In this document: positions 1 through 4,859 of the stretch, piece by piece
Position numbering within the stretch: position 1 is the first letter of the stretch
How the letters are laid out: the number at the start of each line of letters is the position of its first letter
Source of the DNA: Prevotellaceae bacterium UBA1787
GTDB lineage: Bacteria > Bacteroidota > Bacteroidia > Bacteroidales > Bacteroidaceae
Reading direction: 5' to 3'
Assembly (NCBI GenBank): GCA_002315195.1
Contig: DCGD01000012.1
Span: 1 to 7,982 of the forward strand
Length of the DNA stretch: 7,982 bases
Program-made: the position numbers and the translations under genes
Notes under the pieces: generated by a model
Database searches by the model: none
What the model saw: the letters and a program-made list of their open reading frames with translations, nothing else
What the model was told of the DNA's origin: nothing

Positions 1-2
1 TG

Positions 3-62
3 CAGCTCCCAGACAAGAAATCTCTGGAAGAGTTCTTGTTGAGACAGTTGGCAGAAAAATAA
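3..62 (+). CDS. C-terminal end of an unidentified protein (partial)
   Basis: One reading frame is open from the left edge to a TAA at 60-62 and encodes QLPDKKSLEEFLLRQLAEK. The charged, leucine-spaced, helix-like composition looks like a genuine protein C-terminus, and the next genes face the other way, so this would be the end of a plus-strand gene starting outside the window. Nineteen residues are too few to name a family. The frame could be open by chance, since another plus-strand frame is also open here. It converges on the DUF3853/DUF3987 remnant, with about 67 bases between the two stop codons. Confidence 0.3.
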   Translation, partial: QLPDKKSLEEFLLRQLAEK

Positions 63-129
63 AAGAGCAGAAGGATTTTCTCACCTATATAAAACTTCGA
101 CTATGGATCCGGAGAAAGCATACAGCATA

Positions 130-645
130 TTACGCAAACGCTTTGTTGACTTCCTTAAGACCATTGGCTGTGTACTCCTTGCGGAAGATCTCAGACATAA
201 GTTGTGTTTGGATAGAGCCAATAATGTTCATGCAAGGCTTCTGTACATTGACCGGCTTCTTTTCCGACTTACGGACACAGTCTATAGGTTGTCCGCTCCA
301 TGAAGACAGTAGCATTTCATTGAGGATGCTGCTACTGGTGTAACGATTGGCAGACTTGAACAAGGTCAGAATCTCGTCGACAAGCAGTGTGATGCCTCTA
401 GGATTGTTCTTGTGAACAGATACCAAAGACTCAGGGGTGAAGTCTGAAACGATAGACTTAACAAGTACTGGAGACTTACCACAGCCTCCGGCTATACCAT
501 ATTCATAATGCTTCTCGGGTGCCACCTCGGCAGGCACCTTTGCCGTTACCTTCTGGGTATTATTAAGGAGTAAGGTAAACTCTTCGCCAGTCATCATGCA
601 CAGTGGTTTTGCAAGAAGTTCCTCCATTGTTGTGATACGAATCAT
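130..645 (-). pseudogene. Chimeric remnant: DUF3853 N-terminus joined to DUF3987 core
   Basis: This 171-codon minus-strand ORF looks like parts of two neighbouring mobile-element genes. Residues 7-52 (MEELLAKPLCMMTGEEF near the start, then a YEYGIAG segment) match my memory of the start of DUF3853 proteins, small putative DNA-binding proteins of Bacteroidales elements. The sequence then changes to a P-loop-like GGCGKS (53-58). Residues 64-163 match the core of DUF3987 helicase/primase-like proteins: IVSDFTPE, a VHKNNPRGI segment, LVDE (Walker-B-like), NRY and a GSIQTQL segment. The rest of DUF3853, the start of DUF3987 and its whole C-terminal part are missing. The reading ends after NGL at the point where the family continues with a conserved LxFxxP-type segment, and an alternative frame there (MLYAF) also stops soon. 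The start at 645 has a purine-rich AGAAAGAGA just upstream. Family assignment is from memory. I infer an internal deletion plus a 3' disruption; a functional short protein is possible but unlikely. Confidence 0.65.
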
Positions 646-799
646 TCTCTTTCTGTTTTTGTGGTCTGGCAGTTGTACTTCCTGACATTCCGGTTGAACT
701 TGTAGTTATGCTCGCGAACAACTTTTGATATTCCATGTTTTGGAAATCGATGGCAAATTTACGGCATAAATAACAGTCAACCAATTTATTAGCATACGG

Positions 800-832
800 C
801 AAAAAACTACCTATAGTTTGATTCGTACCAAA
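800..832 (-). promoter_or_regulatory. Possible Bacteroidetes-type promoter upstream of the remnant ORF
   Basis: Read on the minus strand, TTTG (832-829) is followed after exactly 19 bases by TAGTTTTT (809-802). This fits the TTTG-N19-TAnnTTTG pattern except for the last base of the -7 box. Transcription would start near 795 and run toward the ORF at 645, leaving a leader of about 150 bases. The -33 box lies inside a GTTTG / CAAAC / GTTTG alternation (816-843) that could also be an operator. The assignment rests on pattern matching alone. Confidence 0.3.
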
Positions 833-964
833 CGAAAGGTTTGTTAACTAAAAAACGAGGGGTAGAATAGGCTTTTGAGGAAAGAATGAGCATAAACGAC
901 AAATCCCTCCCACGGCTGCAATGAAACCATGAGAGGGACTTGCAAATGCTCCAAATATCAGTGC

Positions 965-985
965 GGGAAAACATTTGGGAAAACA
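965..985 (+). repeat. Tandem pair of GGGAAAACA, left arm of an inverted repeat
   Basis: GGGAAAACA occurs at 965-973 and 977-985, separated by TTT (12-base period). The same 9-mer occurs twice in inverted orientation at 1079-1098. Four exact copies of a 9-mer in 134 bases, arranged as facing tandem pairs, suggest protein-binding sites such as integrase arm sites or excisionase/regulator sites. The role is inferred from arrangement and position. Confidence 0.6.
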
Positions 986-1027
986 AAAACGAAGCGTTTG
1001 AAACTCCGTTTACATATTTACATAAAC

Positions 1028-1059
1028 ATGATATTATGCTGTTTTCAACCAAATATCAT
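1028..1059. repeat. 8-bp dyad between the GGGAAAACA arms
   Basis: ATGATATT (1028-1035) and AATATCAT (1052-1059) form a perfect 8-bp inverted repeat around a 16-base spacer. It sits near the middle of the 965-1098 arm repeat, but the centres differ by about 12 bases. A half-copy TGTTTTC lies in the spacer at 1040-1046. It could be a recombinase core-type site, a regulator site, or chance in AT-rich DNA. Confidence 0.35.
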
Positions 1060-1078
1060 AGACTTTTCAAAATCACAC

Positions 1079-1098
1079 TGTTTTCCCATTGTTTTCCC
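1079..1098 (-). repeat. Tandem pair of GGGAAAACA (minus strand), right arm of the inverted repeat
   Basis: TGTTTTCCC is present at 1079-1087 and 1090-1098, the reverse complement of the pair at 965-985. The period is 11 here against 12 in the left arm, so the 9-mer is conserved exactly while the spacer is not; this is what discrete binding sites would show. The right arm ends six bases before the tRNA terminator hairpin. Confidence 0.6.
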
Positions 1099-1104
1099 GA
1101 AAAG

Positions 1105-1146
1105 AAAAATCAGCAACCTACTTTTGTGTGTAAGTTGCTGATTTTT
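1105..1146 (-). terminator. Intrinsic terminator of the tRNA transcript
   Basis: A perfect 13-bp inverted repeat (AAAAATCAGCAAC at 1105-1117, GTTGCTGATTTTT at 1134-1146) encloses a 16-base loop. On the minus strand it begins four bases after the tRNA 3' end, and the stem closes with a run of five T, followed by C. The flanking A and T runs make it symmetric, so it could also stop plus-strand transcription. The stem is only modestly GC-rich. Confidence 0.75.
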
Positions 1147-1150
1147 AGTG

Positions 1151-1224
1151 TGGACCAGTTAGGGCTTGAACCTAAGACCTCCAGATTATGAGTCTGTTGC
1201 TCTAACCAACTGAGCTACAAGTCC
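1151..1224 (-). tRNA. tRNA-Met (CAT anticodon), probably elongator
   Basis: The minus strand folds as a 74-base cloverleaf. Acceptor GGACTTG pairs with CTGGTCC (one G-T pair and a T-T mismatch at 6-67), the D stem is GCTC/GAGC, the anticodon loop is CTCATAA, and the T arm is TTAGG-TTCAAGC-CCTAA, with discriminator A. CCA is not encoded; the bases after the discriminator are CAC. The anticodon is CAT. The initiator tRNA is unlikely because the anticodon stem lacks its three G-C pairs. An Ile tRNA whose CAU is modified to lysidine cannot be excluded by eye. The gene stands alone with its own promoter and terminator, and its 3' side faces the decayed element, the usual orientation for a tRNA used as an integration target. 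Confidence 0.93.
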
Positions 1225-1260
1225 AATGAAAAAGAATCTTTGAGGATTGAATTTTCGGGT

Positions 1261-1293
1261 GCAAAGTTAAGGCTTTTATTTTAATCAAGCAAC
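1261..1293 (-). promoter_or_regulatory. Promoter of the tRNA gene
   Basis: On the minus strand, TAACTTTGC (1269-1261) is a full match to the Bacteroidetes -7 consensus TAnnTTTG. GTTG (1293-1290) lies 20 bases upstream as the -33 element. The predicted start near 1254 leaves about 30 bases of 5' leader before the mature tRNA at 1224, to be removed by RNase P. Confidence 0.75.
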
Positions 1294-1533
1294 TTTTCTG
1301 TGGAAAATAAATGGCAAATTACGAAAATAGTTGTGTGAGGAAAGGAAAAAGTATTTCATCACCTTGTCCCAAGTTAATTTTTCCTTGTCATTGGCTTGTT
1401 TAGGGCATTGACATTGTTGTCGTCGTCTTCGGCTATTGTGTATTGATAAGCGCCAAAGCCAAGTAGAAATAAAATATGGAACAAAGCCAATACAAAACTG
1501 CCCAATGGTTTTCTCAATGATATAAAATTGTTA

Positions 1534-1541
1534 TACCTTTG
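1534..1541 (+). promoter_or_regulatory. -7 promoter element of the oxidoreductase gene
   Basis: TACCTTTG, followed by C, is an exact TAnnTTTG -7 box. The -33 position about 19 bases upstream (TTCT, within GGTTTTCTC) is only a weak TTTG match. Transcription starting near 1548 would leave a leader of about 20 bases before the ATG at 1568. Confidence 0.6.
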
Positions 1542-1567
1542 CACTTCAATATGTAAAGAAGTTTGAA

Positions 1568-3859
1568 ATGAATAGGATTGTAGCTAAAGAACAGTTTTCA
1601 GAAAACGTATATAAGATAGTTGTCGAGGCTCCTTTAATCGCCAAAGCCCGTCGCGCCGGTAACTTTGTCATCATCCGCGTAGACGAGAAGGGCGAGCGCA
1701 TCCCTCTTACGATTGCAGAGGCGGACGTGAAGAAGGGGACTATTACTTTGGTAGTGCAGAAGATAGGACTGAGTTCCAAAAAACTTTGTGCGTTGAATGT
1801 TGGCGACAATATTCTTGACGTTGTGGGACCATTGGGCAAGGCTACGCATATTGAAAACTATGGCACGGTGATATGTGCCGGTGGTGGTGTCGGCGTCGCA
1901 CCGATGCTGCCTATTATCCAAGCATTGAAGGCGGCCGGCAACAGGGTGGTCAGCGTGTTGGCGGGTCGGACGAAGGAGTTGATCATCATGGAAGACCTTG
2001 TCCGCGCATCTTCCGATGAGGTCATCATAATGACGGATGATGGCTCATACGGCAAGAAGGGCTTGGTGACTGAAGGCATCGAAAGCGTGATACTTAGCGA
2101 GAAGGTGGACAAGTGCTTTGCCATAGGGCCTGCCATCATGATGAAATTCGTTTGTATTCTTACGAAAAAATATGAAATACCCACCGATGTGTCCCTCAAC
2201 ACCATCATGGTGGATGGAACGGGCATGTGCGGCGCGTGTCGCATCAGCATCGGAGGAAAAACGAAATTCGTGTGCGTAGACGGTCCTGAGTTCGATGGGC
2301 ATCAGGTGGATTTCGATGAGATGCTGAAGCGAATGAAGGCATTCAGTGCCGCGGAACACGAAGAAATGGAAAGGTATGAGCATTGTTTGGCGGAGGACGA
2401 CGCTTCGGAATGCGTGTCGTCGCGCGACGACTCATGGCGAGTGGCGTTGAGAAAAGCCATGAAACCAAAGGAGCGCATCGCGTTGGAACGCGCGACCATG
2501 CCGGAACTCGAACCGTCTTACAGGGCGCACAGTCTGAAGGAAGAAGTAAACCAAGGCTTGACCGCTGAGCAGGCGTTGAATGAGGCGAAGCGTTGCTTGG
2601 ACTGCGCAAATCCCGGCTGCGTGACGGGGTGCCCTGTAGGCATAGACATTCCCGGTTTCATCAAAAACATTGAAAGAGGCAACATGGCGGAAGCGTCGGC
2701 GACGCTGAAGCAATATACCGCTCTCCCCGCCGTATGCGGCCGCGTATGTCCACAGGAAAAGCAATGCGAATCAAAGTGCCTGCATCTGAAGACGGGAGGC
2801 AAGTCAGTTGCCATAGGCTATTTGGAGCGTTTCGTCGCCGATTGGGAACACATGTCCGGCAAAAAGGCGACTCCACATGTGAAATCCAAGAACGGCATGA
2901 AAGTAGCGGTCGTGGGTTCAGGTCCGGCAGGTCTTTCGTTTGCCGGCGACATGATAAAGAACGGCTATGAAGTGACCGTATTCGAAGCCCTTCACGAAAT
3001 AGGCGGTGTGTTGAAATATGGCATACCTGAATACCGTTTGCCCAATGCGGTCGTAGACGCGGAAATAGAGAACCTCCAGAAAATGGGTGTGGATTTCCGC
3101 AAGGATTGCATCATAGGAAAGACCATCATGATTGAGGAATTGAAGGAAGAAGGTTATGCCGGAGTGTTTGTGGCTTCAGGCGCGGGTTTGCCCAACTTCA
3201 TGAACATCCCGGGTGAAAATCTCATCAACGTACTCTCTTCCAATGAATATTTGACACGCGTGAACCTCATGGACGCCTCCAACATAGACAGCGATACCCC
3301 TGTTCCCTTTGGCAAGCATGTGGTCGTCATAGGTGGTGGCAATACGGCTATGGACTCGGTGCGCACGGCGTTGAGATTGGGAGCGGAAGAGGCCACCATC
3401 ATTTACCGTCGTTCCGAAAAGGAGATGCCGGCGCGCGCGGAAGAGGTAAAGCACGCCAAGGAAGAAGGTGTTAGGTTCCTTACGCTCCACAACCCACTCG
3501 AATATCATGGGGATGCACAGGGCAGGGTCTGTGAGGTGGTACTGCAGGAAATGGAATTGGGTGAGCCGGATGCTTCAGGTCGCCAGAAGCCGGTGCCCAT
3601 TGAAGGCGCCGTGCATACGATGAAAGTCGATTTGGTGATCGTCAGTGTAGGCGTCTCTCCCAATCCCATTGTACCACGTTCGGTGGAAGGGTTGGAACTT
3701 GGCAGAAAGAATACCATTGCGGTAGGTGATGACATGAAATCGTCCATACCATACATCTACGCCGGCGGTGACATTGTGCGAGGCGGCGCAACGGTAATCC
3801 TCGCCATGGGCGATGGTCGTCGTGCGGCGGAGGCGATGGACAAAGCCTTGCAGTCATAA
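1568..3859 (+). CDS. Fused NfnA-like/DHOD-B electron-transfer subunit and NADPH-dependent glutamate synthase small subunit
   Basis: This 763-residue protein joins two flavoproteins that are separate subunits in many bacteria. Residues 1-260 resemble ferredoxin-NADP reductase subunit A (NfnA/SudB) and PyrK: the FAD motif RIPLTI (44-49), a glycine-rich nucleotide loop AGGGVGVAP (104-112), and a [2Fe-2S] site with Asp216, Cys221, Cys224 and Cys236. Asp plus three Cys is the ligand set known for NfnA and differs from the four-Cys PyrK pattern. Residues 290-763 are GltD/NfnB-like. They hold two [4Fe-4S] cysteine sets (C343, C346, C351, C355 and C390, C394, C400, C404), a GxGPAG FAD loop (450-455), a second Rossmann motif GGGNTAMD (589-596) with the YRRSEKEMPA NADP(H) region (613-622), and a C-terminal GGD segment (733-735). 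It probably moves electrons between NADH, NADPH and ferredoxin in the cytoplasm, as Nfn does; databases often name such fusions by the DHOD-B and glutamate-synthase domains. No large glutamate synthase subunit or pyrD lies nearby, which favours an Nfn-like role. The ATG lacks a strong SD, as is usual here. Bifurcation is inferred. Confidence 0.9.
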   Translation: MNRIVAKEQFSENVYKIVVEAPLIAKARRAGNFVIIRVDEKGERIPLTIAEADVKKGTITLVVQKIGLSSKKLCALNVGDNILDVVGPLGKATHIENYGTVICAGGGVGVAPMLPIIQALKAAGNRVVSVLAGRTKELIIMEDLVRASSDEVIIMTDDGSYGKKGLVTEGIESVILSEKVDKCFAIGPAIMMKFVCILTKKYEIPTDVSLNTIMVDGTGMCGACRISIGGKTKFVCVDGPEFDGHQVDFDEMLKRMKAFSAAEHEEMERYEHCLAEDDASECVSSRDDSWRVALRKAMKPKERIALERATMPELEPSYRAHSLKEEVNQGLTAEQALNEAKRCLDCANPGCVTGCPVGIDIPGFIKNIERGNMAEASATLKQYTALPAVCGRVCPQEKQCESKCLHLKTGGKSVAIGYLERFVADWEHMSGKKATPHVKSKNGMKVAVVGSGPAGLSFAGDMIKNGYEVTVFEALHEIGGVLKYGIPEYRLPNAVVDAEIENLQKMGVDFRKDCIIGKTIMIEELKEEGYAGVFVASGAGLPNFMNIPGENLINVLSSNEYLTRVNLMDASNIDSDTPVPFGKHVVVIGGGNTAMDSVRTALRLGAEEATIIYRRSEKEMPARAEEVKHAKEEGVRFLTLHNPLEYHGDAQGRVCEVVLQEMELGEPDASGRQKPVPIEGAVHTMKVDLVIVSVGVSPNPIVPRSVEGLELGRKNTIAVGDDMKSSIPYIYAGGDIVRGGATVILAMGDGRRAAEAMDKALQS
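2416..2431. repeat. 16-bp perfect palindrome in the interdomain linker
   Basis: GTCGTCGCGCGACGAC is a perfect palindrome inside the coding sequence, encoding residues 284-288 of the oxidoreductase, in the acidic linker between the NfnA-like and GltD-like halves. An upstream GACGACGC (2396-2403) can pair with GCGTGTCGTC (2412-2421) as a competing hairpin. It may be a regulatory or structural element, or an effect of repeated Asp/Ser/Arg codons in a weakly constrained linker. Confidence 0.5.
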
Positions 3860-3899
3860 ACCAACCGGGGAAACCCCTGCCTTTCAAAATAATTTGGTC

Positions 3900-4634
3900 A
3901 TGCCAGAAAGTGCGAAGCCCATTGCGACAGCTTACAGACTGTTGGGCAAGGCGCTTCGTACTTTTCGCTTGATAGAAGAAGGCGACCGGGTCTTGGCGGC
4001 ATTGTCAGGAGGAAAGGACTCGTTGTTTCTTCTTGAATTGCTCGCAAAAAGGAAAAAAATTTTGTTTCCTCGTTTCAGTCTGGGGGCGGTTCACATTCGC
4101 ATGTCAAACATAGACTACGAATCCGACACTTCCTATTTGGAGATGTTCTGCAAAAGCAGGGACATACCCTTTACCGTGTTGGTAACGTCTTTCGAACCGG
4201 ACAGAAACAGCCATCGCTCACCGTGTTTTCTGTGTTCCTGGACAAGAAGAAAGCAGATTTTTGATTATGCACAAAAACAAGGTTTCAACAAAATCGCCCT
4301 TGGCCATCATAACGATGACGTATTGCATACCTTGTTGATGAACCAGATATACGAGGGACAGTACACCACCATGCCACCGTTGCTTCGCATGGAGAAGATG
4401 CCGCTGAGCATCATTCGACCATTGTGCATGATACCCGAAAAATTGATAGTCGCTCATGCGGAAGCGTCAAGATACCAGCCACAATGGAAGCGTTGTCCTT
4501 ACGAACACGAAAGCAAGCGCACGCAGGTGCGCCGTCTGTTTGAAGATATGGAACGCCTAAATCCCGAAGTACGCCATTCCCTTTGGCATTCCCTCATGAA
4601 ACAACCATCATTCGGGTCGGGCAAATCGGAATGA
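3900..4634 (+). CDS. ttcA: TtcA-like tRNA 2-thiocytidine synthetase family protein
   Basis: The 244-residue protein belongs to the PP-loop ATPase/TtcA group, which thiolates cytidine 32 of certain tRNAs using ATP and a [4Fe-4S] cluster. The PP-loop is SGGKDS (36-41). C109 and C112 in PCFLC, plus C199 in KRCPYE, match the three Cys that bind the cluster in TtcA, though the second site here has one Cys rather than a CxxC. GHHNDD (135-140), MPP (158-160) and RPLCMIPE (173-180) are also family hallmarks. The frame stays open back to an ATG at 3813, but that 29-residue extension is Arg/Lys-rich, overlaps the preceding gene and lacks family character, so I chose the ATG at 3900. It begins 40 bases after the oxidoreductase stop and is probably cotranscribed with it; a small GGGG-AAA-CCCC hairpin (3867-3877) lies between. 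Exact tRNA substrate and modification are inferred; Bacteroidales have several divergent TtcA-like proteins. Confidence 0.8.
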   Translation: MPESAKPIATAYRLLGKALRTFRLIEEGDRVLAALSGGKDSLFLLELLAKRKKILFPRFSLGAVHIRMSNIDYESDTSYLEMFCKSRDIPFTVLVTSFEPDRNSHRSPCFLCSWTRRKQIFDYAQKQGFNKIALGHHNDDVLHTLLMNQIYEGQYTTMPPLLRMEKMPLSIIRPLCMIPEKLIVAHAEASRYQPQWKRCPYEHESKRTQVRRLFEDMERLNPEVRHSLWHSLMKQPSFGSGKSE

Positions 4635-4748
4635 AAGTGAGTGGGGCAACCTCAACATCAATGGCGCCGCGCCGTCTTGAAACAAAGAAAAGCGGGCTGT
4701 TCACATCAAGGCAAATACCATATCCACACACGGGAAATGAACCTTCCC

Positions 4749-4771
4749 AATTGCCATTTGTCCAGGCAATT
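4749..4771. repeat. Hairpin in the ttcA-rpoN intergenic region
   Basis: AATTGCC (4749-4755) and GGCAATT (4765-4771) form a perfect 7-bp stem with a 9-base loop. No T run follows on either strand, so it is a poor intrinsic terminator. It lies about 65 bases upstream of the rpoN -7 box, so it could be an operator or an mRNA 3'-end structure. No protein-like frame fills the 225 bases between ttcA and rpoN. Confidence 0.35.
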
Positions 4772-4837
4772 TCATCTCATCATCCATTTAGAATGGAAAA
4801 TTTCGTTCATCTTTTACCTTACATGAAAAAAGAGTAG

Positions 4838-4845
4838 TATCTTTG
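4838..4845 (+). promoter_or_regulatory. -7 promoter element of rpoN
   Basis: TATCTTTG followed by CC is an exact TAnnTTTG box. A T-rich stretch (CTTTTACC, 4811-4818) occupies the -33 position but lacks the G. The expected start near 4852 lies only about 8 bases before the annotated ATG at 4860. Confidence 0.65.
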
Positions 4846-4859
4846 CCTATATATTTAAA

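Larger units (their letters stand above)
646..1104. other. Gene-free, AT-rich stretch between the element remnant and the tRNA
   Basis: No reading frame here looks like a protein. The short open frames on both strands are rich in Cys, Ser and Phe, lack ribosome-binding context and resemble no family I know. The stretch holds a promoter-like pattern near 800-832, a short inverted repeat built on TCCCTC/GAGGGA (about 904-940), and the GGGAAAACA inverted pairs with a central dyad (965-1098). In related integrative elements I would expect an integrase gene next to the tRNA, but no trace of a tyrosine recombinase C-terminus is visible, so it has been lost or lies elsewhere. Confidence 0.5.
1225..1567. 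other. Divergent intergenic region between tRNA and the oxidoreductase gene
   Basis: No protein-like frame is present in these 343 bases. The region carries the outward-facing tRNA promoter (1261-1293) and the promoter-like site of the plus-strand gene (1534-1541). It also has AT-rich inverted repeats: AAGGAAAAA/TTTTTCCTT (1342-1350 and 1378-1386, 27-base loop) and ATTGGCTT/AAGCCAAT (1390-1397 and 1484-1491). AAAGCCAA is repeated directly around 1454 and 1483. None has a clear role; the AT-rich pairs may be chance. Confidence 0.5.

Noticed and set aside
904..940. TCCCTC/GAGGGA inverted repeat as a terminator of an upstream gene
   Set aside because: No intact gene ends here and no T run follows; mentioned only as part of the gene-free stretch.
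807..1052. 81-codon minus-strand open frame and overlapping plus-strand frames (929-1191)
   Set aside because: Composition is not protein-like, the frames run through the inverted repeats, terminator or tRNA, and no family or ribosome-binding context is recognisable.
1342..1386. AAGGAAAAA/TTTTTCCTT inverted repeat as a terminator
   Set aside because: The stem is AT-rich with a 27-base loop, and no gene ends nearby on either strand.
4583..4837. Two plus-strand open frames between ttcA and rpoN
   Set aside because: They overlap the end of ttcA or the hairpin, show no motif, and have no promoter of their own; the AT-rich gap is better explained as regulatory.
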